Of a stretch of DNA of 64,000 nt, positions 35,348-47,300 are shown piece by piece; the first letter of the stretch is position 1, and each line of letters begins with the position of its first letter. The position numbers and the translations under genes were made by a program. Source of the DNA: Pocillopora verrucosa. Its lineage: Eukaryota > Cnidaria > Anthozoa > Scleractinia > Pocilloporidae. Below the pieces are notes generated by a model. The model ran no database searches and was not told the origin of the DNA. It saw only the letters and a program-made list of their open reading frames with translations. The DNA lies in contig NC_089312.1 of NCBI RefSeq assembly GCF_036669915.1, positions 16,563,317-16,627,316 of the forward strand, read 5' to 3'.

Positions 35348-38300
35348 ATGGCGGCTGCAGTGCCGATGCTAGACGACGTAATCAAGGAGTACCTTGTATT
35401 TCGCGGATTCTCAAACACTTTGAAAAGCTTTGAGTCTGATTTGAAAGCAGATAAGGACAAAAGCTTCCGGGTAAGTTACTTTAAGGAAATATTACCAGCC
35501 GCCATTCAACATAATTTAAGTGAAATTTAATTTCACTTTCGCGAAAGTTTAAATCTTCCTGGCTTCCTTCTTCGCGAAAGTTTAAATCTTGGTGGCTGCA
35601 CGTGCCGAGGTTTTATTGCCCAATTACCAGACCTGCATGCAGAGTATAAGATTTACCCATCCTGCTTATGTGCAGTCTTGTTCGGGCAATAGAAATATGC
35701 AATTGACATGTTACAATTATAATTACTTCAACTTCTTCACGTCACGTCACTGGCACATAACAGATCCTCAGGGTGAGGAATGCGCATTGGGTAAACTGTC
35801 GTCTTAAGGCTTTTTCGATTGAGTGTTGCACAACCAAAACCAAAGTAATCACTTTGTAATCAAGAGCCAATGAGAACTCAAAATGAAAAAAAACTAAAGA
35901 GCAGGGAATTGCGAGCAACCAAGTCCTGATTAGGTTTAATTTTGCTTCTGATTAGTTGAGAAAGTGCTGCAAGTTTTTCGGACCAGTCACAGATTGGACA
36001 CTTGATTTAAAATTGCTCTATTAGGAATCATTATTGTGATTAGGTCAGAGTTCCATTTCAAATCAGTAGATAACAATGCAATGTAGTGCCAGACCTGAAA
36101 TCACGACACATGATGACATATGCATCATGCATCAAGCAGCTCTATATAAGAAACTGATTTATGCCTGCATTTTGATTGGTTCTTACTTGTGATATATTGG
36201 AGGGCAGATGCATAATCAGATGACAATGCCATTAACCCTTTAACTCCCAGATCAAATTGGTAATTCTCTTTACTGTCAACCATACAATTCTTATAATGTT
36301 AGTTCAGGAAATTTAGTATTGGATCAACCAATTATCACCAAATTGTATTTCTCTCAATTCTCATTGCTCATCTGGTTGATATTGTTTTGATATTGCAAGG
36401 AAAAATTCTGTCGAGGTCACTCATGGGAGTTAAAGGATTAACAATATTATAGAATCTATTTGCTTTACATAATTAGAGGCATGTTGCTGTAGGTCTCATT
36501 TACATATTAATTAGTAGCTCTTAAATACTGAAAAAAGAAGGAAATGTAAGGAATGTGTTAGTTTTAGTCAAATGATGCCATTGTGTGGGTGGTCTTGTTG
36601 GGGAATGCTATTTGAAAAAAAAATGTAAATTGCTTGGTTTAAATTAATGGTCATGAGATACACATACATACAGTAAGCCTAGTCTTGAAAAAAATTTTCT
36701 CAGGATGTTATCGTTGCAAAGCTTAATAGAGTTCCTTTTTTCAGGTGGACAAAATTGTGGATCAGTTGTATCAGTACATCCTAAGCTATGACATTACCAG
36801 CCTTAGAGATTACTGGGACTATTTAAATGACAGATTCTTCAAGAGGTTAGACTATCAGCACAATTCAAATGTCAAAAAGCTGGAGATGTGTCTTTTGCGG
36901 CTGTACATTGTGCATGCCATACAGAACTCAAAAAATGACAAGGTTGTGGAGTTTTTTGAGAAGTATACAGCAGAGCTACAGACTCAAATAGAGTGGAGAG
37001 AATGGTTTGGTAAGTCACAATTTTGTCAGATTTTGTTCACAGACAGTAATGTATAATGCATTTTTGACCAGTGAAAACACTAATTCTCTGAGTCCTTATC
37101 ATGTTTTGGATTTACCAATATTTTCAATTAAGTGTCCTTAATAAACTAGTATGATAATTGTGCTGGTTTCTCTCAGTAGCCACTTGTGTCCGTTTTGAAT
37201 TTCTTTGTTGCGATAACATTGGTTTTTGCATTTTGATACTCAGTCGAAAATTTCTCAATACAGAATGTGATAATACATGTAAGTAACTATCTTATATTAT
37301 TTTAGTCATTAGACTGATCCTATAGAGATTAAGAAGTAATCATCATAATAATTATTCTCAAATTCAAATTCAACATAACCTTGGTTTTTGCAACTGATAT
37401 CGATCCCTTTGGTAATATTCCTATATTATGGTCAGTTCATCCCAGGAATCAAGATGAAACTTGAAAGAGTTCACCTTGTTCATTTCAACAACCAAGCTGG
37501 AAATTCACTTATGATAGGACCAAGCAGGAATCCAGCTTGCTAACTAGAATAAAAACTTCTGATAATCATGAACAATAGACAAAATCTATTCTGCTACAGT
37601 ATCTGTGGCAGCTGAGTTATTATAGGCAATTGGTGCAAGGAGTTTTGATATGGTCCTTTTCCTTGTGTCCTAAGAAAAACTTACTCCTTTTCCCTTGAAA
37701 CAACTGTTTTGTTGAGAGGTGTTTAGCTTTGAAATGGAGGTTTGATATATCTTGTTATGATCCTTCTAAATTTTTGCTTATATGAAATTGGTCTGTATGC
37801 ATCAGGTGACAGAATATTCCCTAGCTAAAACTGGATATATCATCCAGGTGATATTCCCTCATTTCCAAATCTTATGTCCACTAGGATAAGTCTGTGTTTA
37901 AAATTTGATTCAAGATGAGAAAGCATTTTATGGTTGTTACCTTGAAGAATGGATATATTTGTTTGTTCATTAAGTCACAGCAGAGAACGCAGTAAGCTGT
38001 TTGTAAACATTTTTTGATGTACATTGCAAAATGTTTGTAACATACAATGTACACATCATCTGTTCCAAAAAGCTCACAGTTTCCCTTGAGCTTCATTCTC
38101 AGAAAACTGTTCACATCATGGAACAGATAATACACTTGTACCTATTTGAATATTTTCCCCCCTAATATAGTGTTCTGTTTGTCTTTTTTTAAGCCATTCC
38201 TTTCATCAAGAATCCTGATCAGAATATGACATTTGAGATGTACTTTCAGAGGGCATGGCAAGAGACTTTTTTCCTTTCACTTCATAACTTTCTGATTACT

Positions 38301-41300
38301 TTGTTTCATTACCTGCATATCCTTTTGAGTAGAAAAAGTGACTTTTCATGTTAATTTCTAGAAAAACAAGTAAGTATCTGATAATATTATGATCTCTCTC
38401 ATGCTTATAGTTTAAGGCAGCTTTATCACTAAATCTGGACATTCTTGTTTGAATGCTGATTTTGTCTAGTATTCTACTTTGCAACTGAAACTGGAATAGG
38501 CATACTGCATTAGTGATTTGATGGTAAATTTTTGTCAAAGAAAACTACATTTTGCAAACATGTTCATGAGCCACTCCACATATGGCTGCAGTTTAACTGT
38601 TTTTTCTGGACATTAATTTCCAGAAGTGATTAACTCGTAACTTCTCCCTATAATATCTAAACATTATCCAGCAAACAGGTGATGAGAATATTCAAACATC
38701 AGGTAGAAATTTTTGTCTTGATCTAACACCAAATTCTTGTAACTAGCTTATGAGGAAATATGTGGCAGCTAGAGGGGAGATTTAACAATCAGATCTTGGT
38801 AGTTAAAGGGTTAGTTGTTCACATAATTATTAACAACTTCCTTCCTAACATCAGTATGCACATTCTCTATACTGTTCTCTATACATGTACCCTTCCTAAG
38901 GTGCTGACAAATAGAATTTGGTCAATAATCAAGAGCTTCTTAAAGTTGGTGATCATTTCCTCTACTCTTGGTATCTAATGTGTGATTCAAGGGTGATATT
39001 ATCAAGAGAAATTAGACACTAGTCACACTAAGGGGTAAAAGGGTTATTTGAGTAAGGTTTTTTACCTTTGCTTGGCCTTACACCAATGCCTACAAGCACA
39101 ATGCCTACAAGCACAATGCTTACAAGCACAATGCCTACAAGCACAATGCCTACAAGCACAATGCCTACAAGCACAATGCTTACAAGCACAATGCCTACAA
39201 GCACAATGCTTACAAGCACAATGCTAACCATTTCTCAAGTTGACTGCATGATTCTTTCCAATGAGACTTGAAAAATAATGTAACTTCTGTATACCCCTGG
39301 TGCTGGTTGTCTTTCCTACAAAGTCTGTGAGATTTGTCCTTAATGCTTTAAACCTATGCCAACCCTTCTAAAGTATGACGAGGAACGAGGAAAGTTGCAC
39401 AGGTTGGAACAGGAAGTCCTGAAACTTAAAGAGCAGGTTGTATCACTAGCAGACGAAGGAGCAAACTTACAGCGTCAGAAATCTAGACTAGAGCAAGAGC
39501 TATCAGATAGCCGGAAGAGAGCTACCACTGTTGAAGAGGATGATATGGAAGAGTTTCAAGTTATCCCAAGGTATTATCTAGACTAATGATATATTACATC
39601 TCTCATTTTATTTATAATTATGCTAAGATTTGTCAATTTTGGAGGCCATATTTCACCTTATAGCCTGATAAATTCAAAAGTTTGTCCACATTTAAAATTT
39701 CCCCCTCTATTTCATCCAGAAATATTATCAATATCTTTCTTACCTTGTGTTCTTAGTCCATACTTTAAGTTATGGAACCTTGTTTTTCTGCTCGGATTTA
39801 CAGCCTGTGTGCTGGACACTTGCACCATAAAGCAGAGTGGAAAAAACGTGGTCTGTAACATACAGTATGGACCTCTAACTCAGTCAGTAAGAGGTATTTA
39901 TTTTCTTCTTCCATGGTGTGTGGCTGCCATGTGTAAGTCTTTTTACCTGTACAGATCCTCTGGATGTGTATTAATAGCCAGAAAATTACAAGATGTTGTA
40001 TACTTGCAAGCAAACCTCTAAATCTTCAATTTGTGAAATGATTTGCAGTACTCAGTAGGTTAAAGGAACAAAAGCTGAGTTAAAGGTTAATTTCAGGTGT
40101 TATTAATATTCACAGGCAACAAGGTCAGTCTAGTAAGTTTCTACCAACTTCTTCAATCTCAAAAAAAATTACCAAAATGTTCAAAGATAAGCAAGAAAAG
40201 AACAAAAAGGGAAAAGATTCAAAAGTGCAACAGCTTCAAGAGGATCAAGTGAAACTTAAAAGACAACAACTAATCAGGCAGCAACAACAATTACAGGTTA
40301 GAGAAATTCGGTAACCTATGGGTAATTATTTAATTACTGAGCTTGTATAGTTTGAATAGGGCACTTATCATAAAAGGAGTTTCAAATGAGGTTCTATGTG
40401 AAAGAGGATCCTAAGAGATGTATATGTAGGGTGTTTTATAGCTGGTCCACAGCTAATCTTTTTCTTTGTATTAAAAGCAAGTTCACATTATCGTTCTGCG
40501 GAAATTTATTTCAAATAAAGAAAGGTATTTTACTGCATTGTCTAATTCAAGTAGGTGGTGCCTTGAAAAATGGGTAGTTGGCAAAAATGCTGGTCAGGAA
40601 CACTTAAATTCACTTAATTTGCTCATGGCTTTTATTCTCCTTGCGCTAAATACATTAGATAGTTTGCAAGTAGGTAAAGCACTACAGTTTTTATTTTTAT
40701 TTCATAGGAAAAATTGATTTGAATCAAGTACCAAGCATGGTTCAAAAATTACTTTTAGACTAAAAATACACTCCCAGTCACCCCTTGTCAACACCCTCTT
40801 CTTTTAAAAATGCCCAGTTCTCATTAGAGAGCACTTTTTAAATGATTGTTTCACTGCTCAAATTTCTTTAAGTAACCACAACCTCTTGAGTCATTTTTTG
40901 TCTCAATTAGAAGAATCTGGAGGGGTGTTAATTGGAGGGCTCAGAGCAAGAACGATCCCTTGATTTTTCGGCCATTTTTGAAATTGTCCACATGCCAAAA
41001 TTCAACTACTTCTGAACACTTTCAAAAATGGCCGAAAAATCAAGGGATCATTTTTGCTCTGAGCCCTCCAATTGTTCCTCTAATCTTCTTTTGTGAAAAT
41101 CATAGAATCTGATGATCTCATTGCCTTTCTAAATTGTAAACAGTCACACAACTGAACATTCAATCATTCTCCTGTCTGTATTTATATAAAAATTGGAAGT
41201 TGGATTTTATTCCATGATGTCAAGTGCACATACATGTAAATGAAAAAAGGAATTTGGGAGTAGTAAACTGGTGTAAATTGAATGATATACAGTACTGTAG

Positions 41301-44300
41301 AAAGAGTTTTTTCTTCAGAGGGAATTGTTGTACACTTGCTTTATTGCAACTGATTGGTGGATCTGATTCCATGCAACTTTTGACCTCCTGATTTGATTTT
41401 TACATGTACAGCAGTATTTCCAATGGCTACTACCGCAACTGATCACTTTTTTTTTTTTGCAGTTGCACTAAAGGTGTTTTTTTTTTGTTTGAAGAGTCAG
41501 TTGATTGAATGTACTATATTTGCCCTCTTTTTCTCTAAAGCAATTACAAGAACAGCAAAAACATTTATCCCACATGGAGGAAGAGCAGCTGAAGTCAAGT
41601 GCAGTTACTTCTTCATCTGAGAAACCTCAAGGTCAGGAGGTTGAAGTTCAGACTGACTCAACACATGATGAGGAGGATGCTAGGATCTCAAAATTAGGTT
41701 TGTCAAAAACTCTCAGCTTTGAAACATCCTCTGCTGCAAGCCAAGATGACAGAGAAAAGTTTGGAAATGCTATCCGCAGGAGTAAAACATTGCCTGTAAG
41801 GCTGAAAGCAACTCAGGTGGAAGTAACAGAAGACAAAACAGGTAACCATTCATGCAGGGGTGGAAGTGGGGGGTGGAGGGATTTCTTTCCATTTCAGGTG
41901 AAAGTTCTTACATTTAGGTGTATTTAATCTTCACATATCTATCATGGCAATGACAACCAGTGAGTGTCATAACTGTTTAAGTTACACACTAGGGAGAAAA
42001 CACTTTGTCTGACATTGAATGTTGCAAAAACTGTTGTATGTGCCAAACCTTACTCTTGATTTGTTTTGTGGACACTTCCCATCTGAAAGTCAAATTTTGC
42101 TTTGTCTTTTATTGATTTATCATGTTTTTTCTGTCTCACATTATTCTTCAAAATAGCCAATATCATAAAACACTACAACAGGTACTCTATGTACCTCCCC
42201 ATAATGACAACCCCTCCTGTTATCCTGAAGGTGGGTGTTTAAGAGCTGTTTTGAAAACTGTTTTATACCTTGATCTTACTCAATAGTTCAAGTTGTCAAG
42301 AGTATGATAACCTATGACTATTCACACCAGGTATTACATAAACAATACTTATCTTGGAAACCCTTTTGAACTGGCGATAGTCTTGCTACAATTTGGCCTT
42401 AGAACAGCTTAAAAAATGCGTGACAGAATAAGTGGTAACAGTTGGTTAAGATCATTATTGTATTTTTTTGTAACCAAGGGACAATAGATATAACCAGTCA
42501 TGTTTTTATTTTTATTATCAATTTTAGAAGATGCACTTTCTAAAACAGTTCATTTTGAAGGTGAGCATGATATTCACATGGATCAATGTAATTACACTGT
42601 AGCTTGATTTTTCAGGTAATACTGCAGGTATTTGTATGAGCTTTGAACATCAGGTAATTTTAGTGAAATCCTGTCTTTGAATATCTAACATCAAAAATAT
42701 CTCTCAGGTGTATGTGATTACATGCTGTGGAAGAGGTAGAAGTCACTCCTCATTTATTTGTTTTCATTTTGAGAGGTGGAAGCCCAGTTAAAGCCATAAA
42801 TTACATGGCCTGTACCCTCACTGTAATATACAGGATCTCCTTTCAGCTGAATAATTTCTTAATATATATCTTTTCCAGGCCCTGGTGACCACAAGTCCAA
42901 GCATTTTCTATTTCTTAGCCAGGTACATGTATTTTATGCATTTTTTTCTTTATTTATACAAACATATTTTCCATTGTTCTTCCCAAAAGCACCCAGGCTT
43001 AACATGGGGATTATAATGCATATATTTCTCAGCCATGTTAGACCATATAGCATTTCAACAAGATCAATGGCTTATAATATCACTGCCGCAGTCAAATTGT
43101 TTAACCTTTCCCAACAATAACTGACACCATTAAATTTCATACCCTTTCCAAGCAGATAGATAGATAGATAGTTTATTATCAAGAACCTTGCAGCCACAGG
43201 CTGAATTACGTTTGATTTACAATAAAATATATACTACAAAAAATACATGGCTAAGAAGAACTAATTAAAAAGACAAAAATATATAATTAAGAGAAAAACA
43301 ATATTACATCATTGCTTTATGGACATAGTGATGGATAAAACTATTTCGAGTACGAATGGTGTGGAGGCGCCGTGTAGTAAAAGAGTGCTGACTCCTTAAA
43401 TTGACTTCGCACTCATTCTTGGGAGGTAGTAAGCTATAGAGCTTGTGCGAGGGATTAGACAGGATGGAATTAAAAAGCTTATCACATAAGAACTCGCGGC
43501 GGTTGTGTAAGGGAACTAGACCAGTCAAAAGAAGCGCCTCATTGTACGAACAATCTGGATAGATAATACGTAAAGCTCGCCTTTGACATCTCTCAAGATC
43601 TACTGAAAGGTATTGCGGGAGGCTATGATGATAATTAAACAGGGCATGCATATTCAGTGACAGGCCTAATACAAGTCAAATAGAAGAGCAAAAGTTCCTC
43701 CGACTTGACCTGTGCACGCTTAAGCTGACGCAAAAAATACAGGCGCTTGTTTACTTTTTTTACAACTTCGGATACGTGATTATTCCACGTAAGATCGCAA
43801 GATATCTGCAAACCTAAGATCTTTGCTTGCTCTACACACTCTAAGTCCTGATCATTAACCTTAATTGGATCAAAGTTCTTTCTAGAGTGACTGAATGTTA
43901 TGCGCAGTTCCTTGCACTTGGTTTCATTTAATTGGAACTTGTCAGCAGAAGCTTGCGTCGCGAGTTCGTCAACCGCTTGTTGGACTTTGCTGACCTCAGA
44001 CTTCATGACTGTTTCAGAAATAGTGGAGTCATCGACATATTTCCACATGTCTGTACCCGGGATGATGAGGTCGTTTATCATAATAGTAAATAACCAGGGG
44101 CCAAGTTTTGTGCCCTGTGGGACCCCTGATGGGATGGCCCCCACTCCGAGTAACAGTCCTGACTAAGTTTAACACGCTGTCGGCGACAGGACAGAAAGTC
44201 CACTATCCAGTCAATTATTCCGCTTGGAAGATCGTATGAAATGAGCTTCTGAACTAGGATCTGATGGTCAATAAGGTCAAACGCCTTGCGGAAGTCAAAG

Positions 44301-47300
44301 AGGATGGTTCTGACAGTTGCACCGTTCCCATCCGTAGCACTAAGCCATGAGTGGACCATGCTTATTAGTGCTTGTGTCGTACTGGAACCTGGCACAGTCC
44401 CAAACTGCCGTACATCCACTTTCGCCAACACAACAGGCTTGAGGAAACTCTCCACGACAAAATCTTCAGCAACCTTAGAAAGCACGGGAGTTAGGGATAT
44501 TGGACGTAGATGTTTGTTTACATCGTGTATTGGATTCTGCTTTGGTACTGGAGTGATGTTAGCGTCCTTCCAAGACTGAGGCAACCGTGCTTCCTTAAAC
44601 GAACAGTTAAGGATATCAGTCACAGGCAGTGCTAGTAAATCTGCATTCTCTTTAAGAAGCCAACCGGGGATTCCGTCCGGACCGGTTGCCTTAGTTGGAT
44701 TTAAGGCGGATAGCTTCACATTAGGTTCACAGGTTTACCTTTAATGTACTCTGGCTTGAAATAAAAGGGGGGGGGGGGGGGGCTCTGACTGGTGTCCTGA
44801 AATTTGTGCCTTTCGTCATTGTCAGAAGACTAATGTTATTCTAAATGCTGCATATGGAAACAATGATTATCAAGTTCAGTGTTTGAATAATAAAAGTAAA
44901 TGATCTGCTGATTCAAACTTAGTGATGTATTATTCCTAGGATGTATACAAAGAGCATCACTCAGCAATTGTGCACTGCAAGTTTTCTTCTAGCAGTAGGA
45001 TGATTGGAAGTGCTGATGCTGACGGGATTGTCAAGTAAGGGACTGTTGCTGTTTTTTTTTTCACACTGAGGGTGTGCTGTCATGGTTTCCTTCCCTATTT
45101 GTATTAATTTTATAAAATCGTTTTCATGTTGAAGTGAGGGTGTTACACCACACAACCTTGACTGTGTTGTGAAGGGCATGTTAAGATTACCCAGGGTCTC
45201 TAACCTTTTAACCCCTAAGAGTGACCAGTATCCTATTTCTCCTTACAATGTCACCCCTGAATCAAACATAAATGTCACAAGAAAAAAGGAAATGATCACC
45301 AACTAAAGAAGCTCTTGATTGTTAAACAACTTCTCCTTGTCAGCACCTTAGGAAATGTATAGAAAACAGTATGGAGAATATGCATACTGATGTTAGGTTG
45401 TAAAGGGTTATCCCTATAACTCCCAGGTCAAATTTGTAATTCTCCTTACTGTAAACCATACAATTCTTTTAATGTTAGTTCAGAGGATTTAGTATTGGAT
45501 CAACTAATTATCCCCAAATTGATATTTTCCTTTATTCCCATCACTTATCTGGTTGATAATTATTGTAAAGAGAAATTCTGTCTTGGTCACTCATGGGAGT
45601 CAAAGGGTTAAGCTTGATCAAATGATTTTCTTCATGGTTGATTGCGAAAATGTGCAGTTACATGTAAGATCAGTGTAAAATTTTATTTCAAACATTTATC
45701 TCTTCAATGAATATTCATTCTGTATTTTTGTTTCTTCATCCTCGTTAAGTTTTTCTTGTAGAATTGCACAAAACATAACATGAACCTGGAAGCACTAAAT
45801 GCCAGTAAGAGTAAGGGCAGTAAGTGAAATGTTTCCTTCTCATCTGATCTCTAAACCTTTTGTGACTAGGGTTTGGACAAACCATCCTGACATCCACACC
45901 AGTAGCACTGTCATGTGTAAATCTCCCTTGCTGTCACTGGAGTGGGCTCCGAAGCCTGACAGACTGGTAAGTCAAAGTCAAGCTTCTACTCATGTAGCTT
46001 TTATTGTGACACTGCTTTTCTAAAACTTGAATTTGAAAAAAAATGCTCAAGCCTTTGTTTAAATTGCCTTTTCAGTATACATTTCCACATGCTTGTGCAA
46101 ATGCCATAAATTCTGTTACTTGATATAGTGGTTCTGCAGGTTGTTCTGTGAACTAAAGCGAAAAGTTTGTCAACCCAGTTAACCCTCTAACTCCCGGACC
46201 AAATTTGTAATTCTCCTTACTGTCAACCATACAATTCTTATGATGTTAGTTCAGAGAATTTAATATTGGATCAACCAATTATCCCCATATTGAAATTTTT
46301 CTTTGTTCTTATCACATATCTGGTTGATATTGTATTGATATTGTAAAGAGAAATTCTGTCTTGGTCACTCATGGGAGTTAGAGGGTTAAAGTTTATGTAC
46401 AACTTGTGTCTTTATATCTCTTAATAATTATTACAAATTTGTTGTTTATATTTTCAAGTTTGTCTGATGTTTATTCAAATTGTGACTCTCTCTCTTAAAT
46501 GACTTGAGACTCATTTTTTGCCTTAAGTCAGCGATCTGTCTCTGATCAATACAGAATTGAACATCTCTGTTTTATGCTCCATCTCTGTCGCTAGTCAAAA
46601 TAAAGATTTATCACCTTCGTGTTCATGTTATCACCTTGAGATAGTGCAGACCATATATCATTGTGTATTGTTTTTGTTGTAGCTTCTGTTAGGCAGTGGA
46701 AATAGTAAAATGTGATTTTTGACACAGAAAATCATTCTGTTTTATGCTCCATCTCTGTCGCTAGTCAAATAATGATTGATTACTTTCATGTTCATGTCTT
46801 TTGTGGATAGAACCTTTAGATATTGCGGATTATATCAGTGTATATTGTTTTGTTGCAGCTTCTGTTGGGCACTGGACATGGTAAAGTACGATTTTTTGAC
46901 ACAGAAAATAAAAAGACCATTTGTGATGTCACGACTGACTCTCATCATCAGTACCCCAGGTGAGCTAAAGGAATTCACTCTTTCTCAGCGTCTTAATGCA
47001 CCTTAAGTGCTTTTTCTTAATCTATTCGAATGGAAGCAAACACGCGAGACACGCGGCTAATTTTACCTACACAGAGAATACAAAAGGAATGGTAAATGGT
47101 TATTGCAAACTCTGATCTCGGTCAGTTAAAGACCCTGACATACACCATGAACAGTGATGCTCGAACTTGGTACAAGTTCGTGACATGCTTTAAACACACT
47201 TGACACACGACAGTACCTTCACATACAAACTTGCTACTCAGTAGGGTGGTTTGTATATTCTCGATCTTAAATAGGCATCGACTTTTTTGCGCAAACTAGG

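Larger units (their letters stand above)
38317..39353 (+). other. Minor-class (U12) AT-AC intron of WDR91
   Basis: The intron begins ATATCCTTTT, matching the U12 donor consensus. It ends with a branch-site-like TCCTTAAT (39337-39344) and AC at 39352-39353, giving a 10-11 base branch-to-acceptor distance. Splicing here joins CTG-C to CT-ATG-CCA in frame and restores LFHYLPMPTLLKYDEE, which lines up without gaps with the human WDR91 segment. No GT-AG choice at either end does this. Two MITEs and a minisatellite lie inside. Confidence 0.85.

Noticed and set aside
38317-38330. GT donor at 38328 (GTAGAA) as the end of WDR91 exon 3
   Set aside because: It would add residues absent from the family, and no AG acceptor in the right phase precedes the conserved PTLLKYDEE; the AT-AC splice solves both.
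39091-39225. CRISPR-like regular array
   Set aside because: Units are contiguous with no spacers and the setting is a eukaryotic intron, so it is a minisatellite.
39028-39231. Minus-strand frame of VGIVLVS repeats, and its plus-strand TSTMP counterpart
   Set aside because: Both are simple translations of the 15-bp minisatellite, which has a period divisible by three; no start context or gene support.
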